A DNA stretch of 64,000 nucleotides from Streptomyces sp. NRRL B-3428 (GTDB taxonomy: Bacteria; Actinomycetota; Actinomycetes; Streptomycetales; Streptomycetaceae): the NCBI GenBank assembly GCA_000721375.1, contig JOGW01000007.1, forward strand, positions 310,001 to 374,000. The letters run 5' to 3'. How positions within the stretch are numbered: position 1 is the first letter of the stretch; each line of letters starts with the position of its first letter. The position numbers and the translations under genes were made by a program. Below the pieces are notes generated by a model that ran no database searches, was not told where the DNA came from, and saw nothing but the letters and a program-made list of their open reading frames with translations. Shown here piece by piece: positions 23,135 through 31,392 of this stretch.

Positions 23135-24052
23135 TCACACCTTCAGGTACTTGCGCAGCGCGAAGAACGCGGCCATGCCGGGCATCAGAAGACCGATGAC
23201 GATCACGAACGGGAGGACGGCGGCCACCTCGCTCCAGCCGACGAAGTTCACCAGGGGCATCTTCTCGGCGAGTTCGAGACCGTGGTCGATCATGAAGTAA
23301 CGGCCGCCGACCAGGAGCACGGTCGCGAGGAAGGCGCCGAGGACGCCCGCGAAGGCGGCCTCCATGATGAACGGCAGCTGGATATAGAAGCTGGAGGCGC
23401 CGACCAGCCGCATGATGCCCGTCTCGCGGCGGCGGCTGAACGCCGATACGCGCACGGTGTTGACGATCAGCATCAGCGCGACGACCAGCATCAGGCCCAT
23501 CAGCGCGAGCGCGGCCATGTTCATGCCGTTGAGCAGCTCGAAGAGTTTGTCGACGGTGTCTCTCTGGTCCTGTACCGACTGCACCCCGGGGCGGTCGGCG
23601 AAGGCGCTGGAGATGACCTTGAACTTCTCGGGGTCGTCGAGCTTGACCCGGTACGACTCCTGCATCTGGTCCGGCGTGAGGCTCTGGGCCAGCGGCGAGT
23701 TGCCGTACTGCTCCTTGTAGTGCTTGTACGCCTGGTCGCTGGTCTCGAAGAGGACGTTCTCGACCGGGTCCAGCTTCTTCAGGTCGGCCTCGATCGTTTC
23801 CTTCTGCTGCTTGGTGACCGCGCCCTCGGTGCAGTTGGGGTCCGACTCCGCGTCGCCCTTGTTGCACAGGTAGATGGCGACGTTGACCTTGTCGTACCAG
23901 TAGCCCTTCATCACGCTGACCTGCTTGAGGCCGAGCAGGGCACCGCCGAACAGCGCGAGCGACAGGGCGACCGACACGATCACCGCGATGGTCATCGTGA
24001 GATTACGGCGGAGACCGACGCCGATCTCCGACAGGACGAATTGGGCGCGCAT
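23135..24052 (-). CDS. ftsX: Cell division protein FtsX (ABC-transporter-like membrane subunit)
   Basis: A 305-residue membrane protein that with FtsE couples ATP hydrolysis to activation of peptidoglycan hydrolases at sites of septation. It has an N-terminal helix (TMTIAVIVSVALSLALFGGALL, residues 20-41) and a long extracytoplasmic loop (about 45-175) with two cysteines (LCNKGDAESDPNCTEG). Three C-terminal helices follow (AALALMGLMLVVALMLIVNTV; AAFAGVLGAFLATVLLVGG; VLPFVIVIGLLMPGMAAFFAL). The FtsX-type motif FSRRRETGIMRLVGAS is after helix 2. It starts 33 nt downstream of ftsE. Confidence 0.96.
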   Translation of the reverse strand: MRAQFVLSEIGVGLRRNLTMTIAVIVSVALSLALFGGALLGLKQVSVMKGYWYDKVNVAIYLCNKGDAESDPNCTEGAVTKQQKETIEADLKKLDPVENVLFETSDQAYKHYKEQYGNSPLAQSLTPDQMQESYRVKLDDPEKFKVISSAFADRPGVQSVQDQRDTVDKLFELLNGMNMAALALMGLMLVVALMLIVNTVRVSAFSRRRETGIMRLVGASSFYIQLPFIMEAAFAGVLGAFLATVLLVGGRYFMIDHGLELAEKMPLVNFVGWSEVAAVLPFVIVIGLLMPGMAAFFALRKYLKV

Positions 24053-24085
24053 GGCGTCCTTTCAGTGCTCGGGTTGCTCGGTGTC

Positions 24086-24775
24086 TCAGTGCTGGTAGCC
24101 GTAGACGCCGCGCGACTGGTCGCGCACCAGGCGTCCGCCTTCCAGCTCGATGACGCGCTTGCGCATCTGGTCGACGATGTTCTGGTCGTGGGTCGCCATC
24201 ACCACGGTGGTGCCGGTCCGGTTGATGCGGTCGAGCAGCTTCATGATGCCGACGGAGGTCTGCGGGTCCAGGTTTCCGGTGGGCTCGTCCGCGATCAGCA
24301 GCATCGGACGGTTCACGAAGGCACGGGCGATGGCCACGCGCTGCTGCTCACCGCCGGAGAGCTCGCCGGGCATCCGCTCTTCCTTGCCGCCGAGGCCGAC
24401 CAGGTCGAGCACCTCGGGGACTGTCTTGCGGATGGTGCCGCGGGGCTTGCCGATGACCTCGAGCGCGAACGCCACGTTCTCGCCGACGGTCTTGTTCGGG
24501 AGTAGCCGGAAGTCCTGGAACACGGTGCCCAGCTGGCGCCGGATGTGCGGCACCTTCCAGTTGGAGACCTTGCCGAGGTCCTTGCCGAGGACATGCACCT
24601 GGCCCTGGCTGCAGCGCTCCTCGCGCAGGATCAGCCGCAGGAAGGTGGACTTTCCGGAGCCGGAAGAACCCACAAGGAAGACGAACTCGCCGCGCTCGAT
24701 CTCCAGGGAGACATCTCTGAGTGCGGGGCGGGTCTGCTTGGGGTAGGTCTTGGAGACGTTGTCGAATCGGATCAC
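24086..24775 (-). CDS. ftsE: Cell division ATP-binding protein FtsE
   Basis: The 229-residue ABC ATPase partner of FtsX, acting on the cytoplasmic face of the membrane. Walker A is GSSGSGKS (36-43), the Q-loop is FQDFRLLP, the signature is LSGGEQQR (about 137-144), and Walker B is LLIADEPT followed by the GNLDPQTS D-loop. VMATHD is the switch histidine. The short C-terminal tail ([11 protein letters not shown]) is typical of actinobacterial FtsE. It is the first gene of the ftsE-ftsX unit; its promoter must lie in 24776-25110. Confidence 0.96.
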   Translation of the reverse strand: MIRFDNVSKTYPKQTRPALRDVSLEIERGEFVFLVGSSGSGKSTFLRLILREERCSQGQVHVLGKDLGKVSNWKVPHIRRQLGTVFQDFRLLPNKTVGENVAFALEVIGKPRGTIRKTVPEVLDLVGLGGKEERMPGELSGGEQQRVAIARAFVNRPMLLIADEPTGNLDPQTSVGIMKLLDRINRTGTTVVMATHDQNIVDQMRKRVIELEGGRLVRDQSRGVYGYQH

Positions 24776-25110
24776 GGATGCACCACGAGTCGCCGGGGGT
24801 AGGTGTGCGTGACCATACGCGAAGCGGGGTGGGCGGCGCAGGGGGCGGCTGGGGTTGCGCGAGGGATGTGTGTTTTGTCGCGATTCCCTTCCGATACGGG
24901 AGGGGAACAGACCGGTCCGAATCCGGCGTCGCGTCCTGTCCGCGGCGGGCAGTTTTCGTGGGGCGCGCCGAATCGTGGCGGAGCTGGCACAGTGGTAGGG
25001 GGAACCGTCGAGTCCCCGAGAGCGTTGTGCGCGGTGAGACCATGTCGGCGGGGTACCCGCCGCATGGGATGCGTGACGCGGCTGAGCCCGCGCGGGAGGA
25101 GGACAGGCGC
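24776..25110. other. Divergent region between ftsE and the zinc-ribbon gene
   Basis: About 335 nt carry the ftsE promoter (minus) and the upstream region of the small plus-strand gene. An imperfect palindrome TTCCCTTCC-GATAC-GGGAGGGGAA (24884-24907) could be an operator. I found no convincing pair of -35/-10 boxes. An in-frame upstream extension of the small gene (from ATG 25042) exists but lacks a good ribosome site. Confidence 0.35.
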
Positions 25111-25302
25111 ATGACCTATGACCGATTGGTGTGCGCGAACTGTGCTGCGCCCGTGAGCGAAGGACGGTGCCCGGTATGCCGGGCGAACCGTGAGCGCCTG
25201 GAGCAGCAGGGAGCCTTCGGGGGCCTCAATCCGGTGACGCTGATAGCGCTGCTCGTGATGGTGGTCGCGGCGATGGCGCTGGTGGCGCACCAGGCGGCGT
25301 AG
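25111..25302 (+). CDS. Small zinc-ribbon single-pass membrane protein
   Basis: A 63-residue protein of unknown function. Two CxxC pairs (CANC at residues 8-11 and CPVC at 20-23) form a likely zinc ribbon at the N-terminus. A short charged linker ([11 protein letters not shown]) is followed by one membrane helix ([20 protein letters not shown], residues 42-61). The zinc ribbon probably faces the cytoplasm. The start ATG 25111 is fixed by GGAGGAGG eight bases upstream. It is followed by a strong bidirectional terminator and so is monocistronic. Its position beside ftsE is conserved in Streptomyces as far as I recall, which hints at, but does not show, an envelope role. Confidence 0.75.
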   Translation: MTYDRLVCANCAAPVSEGRCPVCRANRERLEQQGAFGGLNPVTLIALLVMVVAAMALVAHQAA

Positions 25303-25337
25303 CCCTCAGAGGCGCGAAGAGCGGTACAGACGACAAA

Positions 25338-25368
25338 AAGGGCCCGGAGCCAGTGGCTCCGGGCCCTT
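25338..25368. terminator. Bidirectional terminator after the zinc-ribbon gene
   Basis: AAGGGCCCGGAGCCA (25338-25352) and its exact complement (25354-25368) flank one base; A5 precedes on the plus strand (25335-25339). It lies between convergent genes, about 35 nt from the zinc-ribbon stop and 28 nt from the stop of the LAETG protein. Confidence 0.88.
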
Positions 25369-25395
25369 CTGTTACGTGTTGTGCGTCAGCACCGC

Positions 25396-26031
25396 TCAGG
25401 CAGCGATGTTGTTGCGGCCGGAGGCCAAACGCGGCAGCATCCGGAAGCCGATACCGCCCGCGATCATGGTCGCGGCACCGATCAGCAGGAACGTGGTCTC
25501 CGCAGCACCGGTCTCGGCGAGCTCGCCGCCACCGGCCGGAGCGTCCCCGGTGTCCTGCAGACCTTCCTTACCGCCCTGCTCGACGGGCTGGTTGCCGCCG
25601 TCGGGGTCGGTGTCGTTGCCACCGTTGCCGTTGCCGCCGTTGCCGTTGCCGCCGTTCCCGTTGCCCGGGTCGTCGGACGGGTCAGAGGTCGGCTCGTCGG
25701 TGGGGTCCTCGGTCGGAGGCTCCTCCGTCGGCGGCTCCTCGGTGGGGGGCTCCTCCGTCGGCGGCTCCTCGGTCGGAGGCTCCTCCGTGGGCGGCTCCTC
25801 GCACCCAGGGCTACCCGGGATGCACGGCTCCTCGGTCTCGTCCTCGTCGTTCGGACCGATGTGGCCGCTGATGCCGATACCGCTGTCGTCAGCGGTGGCC
25901 TCGACGCCGGCCACACCCGGCACCTCGATACCGACGGCCGAAGCCGCACCCGCCGCCGTAAGCGACGCACCGGCCGCGATCACGGCGCCGGCGGCTATGC
26001 GCGCAACGCGGATCCGCGTCTTCTTGGTCAT
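25396..26031 (-). CDS. Secreted, sortase-anchored repeat protein (LAETG)
   Basis: A 211-residue cell-wall protein. The signal peptide spans residues 1-32 (TKKTRIRVARIAAGAVIAAGASLTAAGAASA). A short mature head contains a C-x-n-C pair (EPCIPGSPGCEE). Six perfect EEPPT units follow, then a DPTDEPTSDPSDDPG spacer and three GNGNGG-type units. LAETG near residue 170 fits the LAXTG motif of class E sortases used by Streptomyces long chaplins. A membrane helix (TTFLLIGAATMIAGGIGFRM) and a short basic tail complete the signal. There is no recognisable functional domain, so it is probably a stalk or spacer displaying a small disulphide loop. The start ATG 26029-26031 is fixed by the signal peptide. Confidence 0.85.
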   Translation of the reverse strand: MTKKTRIRVARIAAGAVIAAGASLTAAGAASAVGIEVPGVAGVEATADDSGIGISGHIGPNDEDETEEPCIPGSPGCEEPPTEEPPTEEPPTEEPPTEEPPTEEPPTEDPTDEPTSDPSDDPGNGNGGNGNGGNGNGGNDTDPDGGNQPVEQGGKEGLQDTGDAPAGGGELAETGAAETTFLLIGAATMIAGGIGFRMLPRLASGRNNIAA

Positions 26032-26190
26032 CTGACTGCTACCCCCAGTAGCTGTTCTCGTCAATGGAGCAGCCGTATCCGGGGGCATGGACCGGCGGGG
26101 TTTGCTGTTCTCTTGCGGGACTTCCTCAACTGAGGGCCTGTCCCGCTCGCCCCGTTCACACCCGCCCCAGACATACGCATGCTTCGCAGC

Positions 26191-26219
26191 AGCCTGTCCA
26201 GAGTTAAGAGTTCCGTCAA
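26191..26219 (-). promoter_or_regulatory. Candidate promoter of the LAETG protein gene
   Basis: On the minus strand TTGACG (26214-26219) and CAGGCT (26191-26196) are spaced 17 nt. The -35 box is good and the -10 box is weak. It would give a 5' leader of about 150 nt before the ATG at 26031. Confidence 0.35.
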
Positions 26220-26245
26220 GGCCAGTAAGCGCAAGATGTCGCATT

Positions 26246-26266
26246 AGTGATCACTTGCCCGGCAAG
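26246..26266. promoter_or_regulatory. Two adjacent palindromes in a divergent promoter region
   Basis: AGTGATCACT (26246-26255) is a perfect 10-bp palindrome, and CTTGCCCGGCAAG (26254-26266) a perfect 6-bp inverted repeat about one base; the two share two bases. They lie between the divergent LAETG and SNF2 genes, about 27 nt upstream of the candidate LAETG promoter. They look like operator sites. The rest of 26032-26369 shows no ORF or further motif except an inverted repeat GTCAG-ACCCTC-CTGAC (26351-26366) just before the SNF2 start. Confidence 0.4.
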
Positions 26267-26369
26267 AGCGTTACGACTGTGACCGATCCCCCATCTCTTC
26301 CACACGTTTCGCGCGCGCCGCTGCGAATGCCCGCGCGACGGGGGCGTGTTGTCAGACCCTCCTGACACG

Positions 26370-28607
26370 ATGGATGCAGTCGGGAAGAACACACGAACAC
26401 GGGCGGACGACGGGGGCAGGGTGACAGCGGACGACGGCCAGGTGCCCGTCGGAGCGCGTGCCAGAGCGCTGCTGCGGGCGGGCCGCGAACTGTTCGGCGC
26501 CGCGCGCTCGGTGCTGCGCGAGCACGACGCGGCCCAGGAGGAGGTGCGCCGCGCGTACGGGGTGCTTGCCGAGGTCTTCGTCAAGGAAGAGCTCGCAGGG
26601 CTGCCCCCGAGCACGCTGCGCGAGGTGACGCGCGGACAGTTGCGCGAGACCACCCTGCAGGCCCTGGAGGCGGCCGGGTTCTCCTCGGTGGGCCAGGTGC
26701 GGGACGCCGAGGCGTACGCGCTGCGGCAGGTCCCGGGGATCGGCGGACCGACGGCGAACCAACTGCACGGCGCGGCCGGCCAGTTGGCCCGCGCCGCCGC
26801 GCAGAGCGTGGCGGTACGGATCGACGTGGACGCACAGGACGACGTACGGCACACCGCTCTCGTACGGGCGTTGAACCGTCTCGTCCTCGCCGGGCACGGC
26901 ATTCCCGAGGCCGTGGCCCTGGCCCGTAAGACCGCCGAGGCGCTGGAAGCCGATCTGCAGACGGCCACGACCGCAGGCTCACGCGTGCAGTGGCTGCTCG
27001 CCCCGAGCCGCAAGCGGGAGCAGGCGCGGGCCGCGCTCCTGCGGGTGCGCGAGTGCCTGGCCCAGTGCGCCGCAGGGGACGTACGGATGACGCTGGACCA
27101 GGCCGTCACGGATCTGCTGCGCGGACCCGAGCCGGCCGACCAGGCCTGGCTGGACTTCCAGGTACGGGCCGCCGAGTACTACACACTGCTCGGCAAGGTC
27201 GCCGATCTGCCCGAGGACCGCGAGTCCGCCGAGGGCTTCATCCCGACCGGTATCGCCGAGGAGGTACGGGCGCAGCCGCTCGACGAGTCGCTGCTGCAGG
27301 TATCCCTGCGCGGCTATCAGGCCTTCGGCGCCCGCTTCGCGCTGGCCCGCCGACGGGTCCTGATCGGTGACGAGATGGGGCTCGGCAAGACGATCCAGGC
27401 GCTCGCCGCCCTCGCCCATCTGCGGGCCACGGACCAGGGACGCCACTTCCTGGTCGTATGCCCCGTGGGCGTACTGCTCAATTGGATACGGGAGATCGAA
27501 AGCCGCACGTCGCTCACCGCGCACCGCGCGCACGGCCACAAGCAGTTCGCCGCCCTCCACGCCTGGGAGAAGGAGGGCGGCGTGCTCGTCACCACGTACG
27601 ACGTGCTGCGGACGCTGCACCTACCCAAGGTGCCCCTCGCGATGGTGGTCGCGGACGAGGCGCAGTACGTGAAGAACCCGAAGACCCAGCGGGCCGAGGC
27701 GCTGCGCGCGCTGATACGGCGGCCCTCCACCGGACATGTGCTGTTCCTGACCGGCACCCCGATGGAGAACCACGTCGATGAATTCCGGGCGCTGATCCGC
27801 CAGTTGGAGTCGCCGGACGCACGGGCGATCCCGTACCCGCCGACCACACGCGATTCAAGGGCCTTCCGTGCGGCTGTCGCCCCCTGCTATCTGCGGCGCA
27901 ATCAGCCGGATGTGCTCGGTGAGCTGCCCGGGGTGATCCACGCCGACGAGTGGGAGGAGTTCTCGGCCGCGGACCGTGCCGCGTACCGCCGTGCGGTCGG
28001 CGAGGGGAACTTCATGGCGATGCGGCGGGCGCCGTACGCGGACCCGGCGCGCTCGGCGAAGCTGCACCGGCTGCGTGAACTGGTGGCGGAAGCGGCTGCC
28101 AACGATCTGAAGGTGGTGGTCTTCTCCGGCTTCCTGGAGGTCCTCGCCGTGGTCGCGGCGGCACTGGACGGTGCGGCGCTCGGACCCCTCACGGGTGCGG
28201 TGGCGGCCGATGAACGTCAGGATCTGGTGGACGAGTTCACCGCGGCGCCCGGCCATGCGGTGCTGCTCGCGCAGATACGGAGCGGGGGAGTCGGGCTCAA
28301 TCTGCAGGCGGCCTCGGTCGTGGTCCTGTGCGAACCGCAGCTGAGCCCGGCCGTGGAGGCGCAGGCCGTGGCGCGGGCGCATCGGATGGGCCAGGTGCGG
28401 CGGGTGCAGGTGCACCGGCTGCTCGCCGCGGACAGCGTGGACGTACGGCTGCTCGATGCCCACCGGGTCAAGCAGGAGGAGTTCGACGCGTACGCGCGGC
28501 GCAGCGAGGTGGCCGAGACGGTGCCGGAGGCGGTGGACATCTCGGACCCGCAGCTCGCGCGGCAGATCGTCGAGGACGAGCAGCTGAGGCTGGCGCTGCG
28601 GGCGTGA
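26370..28607 (+). CDS. SNF2-family DNA-dependent ATPase/helicase with N-terminal HhH region
   Basis: A 745-residue SWI2/SNF2-type ATPase. Residues about 1-290 form an unusual N-terminal part containing a helix-hairpin-helix (LRQVPGIGGPTANQL, about 115-130), which suggests DNA binding. The ATPase core begins at LRGYQAFGARFAL and has motif I GDEMGLGKT (about 333-341), the DEAQ box in VVADEAQYVKNPKT, LTGTPMENH (motif III), and motif VI QAVARAHRMGQ. DEAQ rather than DEAH is common in bacterial SNF2 proteins. The role is likely DNA repair or nucleoprotein remodelling. The ATG at 26370 is preferred; a GTG 24 nt upstream and an internal GTG (VTADDGQ) are alternatives. It is convergent with prfB. Confidence 0.87.
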   Translation: MDAVGKNTRTRADDGGRVTADDGQVPVGARARALLRAGRELFGAARSVLREHDAAQEEVRRAYGVLAEVFVKEELAGLPPSTLREVTRGQLRETTLQALEAAGFSSVGQVRDAEAYALRQVPGIGGPTANQLHGAAGQLARAAAQSVAVRIDVDAQDDVRHTALVRALNRLVLAGHGIPEAVALARKTAEALEADLQTATTAGSRVQWLLAPSRKREQARAALLRVRECLAQCAAGDVRMTLDQAVTDLLRGPEPADQAWLDFQVRAAEYYTLLGKVADLPEDRESAEGFIPTGIAEEVRAQPLDESLLQVSLRGYQAFGARFALARRRVLIGDEMGLGKTIQALAALAHLRATDQGRHFLVVCPVGVLLNWIREIESRTSLTAHRAHGHKQFAALHAWEKEGGVLVTTYDVLRTLHLPKVPLAMVVADEAQYVKNPKTQRAEALRALIRRPSTGHVLFLTGTPMENHVDEFRALIRQLESPDARAIPYPPTTRDSRAFRAAVAPCYLRRNQPDVLGELPGVIHADEWEEFSAADRAAYRRAVGEGNFMAMRRAPYADPARSAKLHRLRELVAEAAANDLKVVVFSGFLEVLAVVAAALDGAALGPLTGAVAADERQDLVDEFTAAPGHAVLLAQIRSGGVGLNLQAASVVVLCEPQLSPAVEAQAVARAHRMGQVRRVQVHRLLAADSVDVRLLDAHRVKQEEFDAYARRSEVAETVPEAVDISDPQLARQIVEDEQLRLALRA

Positions 28608-28651
28608 GACTGCAGACATGAGGCCGCGGACATGAGGCTGCGGACACGATT

Positions 28652-28679
28652 CGGGCCCGTGTCCAAGGACACGGGCCCG
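28652..28679. terminator. Bidirectional terminator between the SNF2 gene and prfB
   Basis: A 13-bp inverted repeat (CGGGCCCGTGTCC, 28652-28664, complement 28667-28679) around AA is centred between two convergent genes, about 45 nt after the SNF2 stop and 20 nt after the prfB stop. Confidence 0.85.
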
Positions 28680-28698
28680 TTACGCATACAGGCGCTGA

Positions 28699-29808
<1,110 letters not shown>

Positions 29809-29890
29809 GCTCCCAAGAGTACCGGTGGCTCCGACCGTGCCGGTCCTGCGGGCAGGAGCCCCGAACCTGGGGCTCCGCGAGGGCTTGACG

Positions 29891-31117
29891 TCAGGGCGTG
29901 GCCGAGACCGAAGGGTTGCCGTCCGACGGGGGTTCCTCGTCGCCCGAGGCGGCGAGCCAGCCGCCCACCCCTACCGCCGCCGCGAGCACGACCCCCGACG
30001 TCGCCAGGACGAGCCGGCGGCGGCGGGCCGTGGCCGCGCGGTGGCGGGCCGAGCCGGGGCGCGGGGCGCCCGAGGCGCGCGGGGCGCGGGCCGTGCCGCG
30101 GGCGCCGCCCGCGAGCTCGTCCGGGCCCGGGACCCGCATCGAGGTGTGGGTGTCCCGGTTGGAGTCGGGCTTGGAGCCGGGGACCAAGGGGACGGCACCC
30201 CGCCGGGGCGCCGCGGGCTCGCTCGGTGCGAAGGCCGCCTCCGGTTCCTCGGAGATCTCGGGTTCCGGTTCGTCCACGTCCAGCGGCGGCATGCCCGCGA
30301 GGAGCGGCAGCTGCTCACGCAGCCGCGCCGCCAGCTCCGAGGCGCGCAGCCGCGAGGCCGGGGCCTTGGCCAGGCACTGGACGAGCAGCTGCCAGAGCTC
30401 GTCCGGGATGCCGGGCAGGGGGACCACGGTCTCGGTCACGTGACGGCGCAGGACCGCGCCGGGGTGACCGCCGCCGAAGGGCGTGAAGCCGGCGAGAAGT
30501 TCGTAGAGGACGGTCGCGAGGGCGTAGATGTCCACGGCCGCACGCGGCGGCAGGCCCTCGATGATCTCGGGGGCCAGGTAGTCCGGGGTGCCGATGACCT
30601 TCGTCGCACGCGTACGGCGCGGGGAGTCCACCAGCTTCGCGACACCGAAGTCGGTGAGGAGCGCCGGGTGCGAGCCGCCGGGGCCGAGCGGGCCCTGCAT
30701 GTCCAGGAGCACGTTCTCCGGCTTCACGTCACGGTGCACGATCCCGGCCGCGTGCGCGGCGGCGAGGCCGTCCGCCACATCGGCCACGATCGCGACGGCC
30801 GCCTCGGGCGCGAGCCGGCGCTCACGGTCGAGCCGGGTGCGCAGATCGGTGCCGCGGACCAGGTCCATGACCAGAGCCAGGTCATTGCCGTCCACGACCA
30901 GATCGCGTACGCCGACGACGCTCGGGTGATCGAGGCTGAGCAGCGCCGTGCGCTCCTGCACGAAGCGGCCGACGAGCTCCTGGTCCGCGGCGAGATCCTC
31001 GCGAAGGAGTTTGATCGCGACGGCCCCTTCGGGACCTTCGCCGAGCCAGACCGTGCCGGCGGAACCGCGCCCCAGGATCTGGTGGGCGGTGTACCGGCTG
31101 CCGATTTTCCGTGCCAA
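29891..31117 (-). CDS. pkaB: Eukaryotic-type Ser/Thr protein kinase (PkaB-like)
   Basis: A 408-residue Hanks-type kinase. The kinase domain spans about residues 8-265, with P-loop GRGSAGTV (16-23), ATP-binding Lys36 (VAIKLL), catalytic loop [13 protein letters not shown], and DFG in [10 protein letters not shown]. The activation segment ends [13 protein letters not shown] Pro/Glu- and Arg-rich cytoplasmic linker is followed by one membrane helix ([22 protein letters not shown], about 368-390) and a short extracytoplasmic tail of about 20 residues, too short for a sensory domain. By synteny with SCO2973 I use pkaB. It is adjacent to a paralogous kinase gene on the same strand. Targets are unknown; the nearby FHA-domain ATPase is a plausible phospho-partner. 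Confidence 0.9.
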   Translation of the reverse strand: MARKIGSRYTAHQILGRGSAGTVWLGEGPEGAVAIKLLREDLAADQELVGRFVQERTALLSLDHPSVVGVRDLVVDGNDLALVMDLVRGTDLRTRLDRERRLAPEAAVAIVADVADGLAAAHAAGIVHRDVKPENVLLDMQGPLGPGGSHPALLTDFGVAKLVDSPRRTRATKVIGTPDYLAPEIIEGLPPRAAVDIYALATVLYELLAGFTPFGGGHPGAVLRRHVTETVVPLPGIPDELWQLLVQCLAKAPASRLRASELAARLREQLPLLAGMPPLDVDEPEPEISEEPEAAFAPSEPAAPRRGAVPLVPGSKPDSNRDTHTSMRVPGPDELAGGARGTARAPRASGAPRPGSARHRAATARRRRLVLATSGVVLAAAVGVGGWLAASGDEEPPSDGNPSVSATP

Positions 31118-31274
31118 GACTGCTCCTACGGGCTCCTGTTGGCGACAAAGCTACGCGGGTTCAGCACCAACCTTCACTTCCGTGCGGGAAATCACCCGGC
31201 AGATGTCGACAAGTAGACGACCTGACGACCCACTTGGGCTGCGCGGGTACGGAGATCGGTGCCGTGCGGGCATG

Positions 31275-31305
31275 AAAAAACCGGGCCTCTCACGAAGCCC
31301 GGTTT
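31275..31305 (-). terminator. Intrinsic terminator with U-tract after the PkaA-like kinase gene
   Basis: AAACCGGGC (31278-31286) and GCCCGGTTT (31297-31305) form a 9-bp stem with a 10-nt loop. On the minus strand it is followed by six T residues (31280-31275). It is separated from the kinase stop codon by the 84-bp heptamer repeat. Confidence 0.85.
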
Positions 31306-31308
31306 CCT

Positions 31309-31392
31309 CATGCGCCATGCGTCATGCGCCATGCGTCATGCGCCATGCGTCATGCGCCATGCGTCATGCGTCATGCGTCATGCGTCATGCGC
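31309..31392. repeat. Twelve-copy heptamer tandem repeat (CATGCGY) in the 3' region of the PkaA-like gene
   Basis: Twelve contiguous 7-bp units CATGCGC or CATGCGT run from 31309 to 31392. The last bases of the units read C,T,C,T,C,T,C,T,T,T,T,C, i.e. four 14-bp double units followed by single units. The array touches the stop codon of the PkaA-like kinase gene and ends 3 nt before the terminator stem, so it would be transcribed as the 3' UTR. The unit is not a multiple of three and is read in all frames only as spurious peptides. Confidence 0.95.

Noticed and set aside
26370..28607. DEAQ box in the SNF2 protein as a damaged DEAH motif
   Set aside because: DEAQ is a normal variant in bacterial SNF2 ATPases; all other motifs are intact.
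31309..31392. CRISPR array
   Set aside because: Units are contiguous 7-mers without spacers and no cas gene is near. It is a simple tandem repeat.
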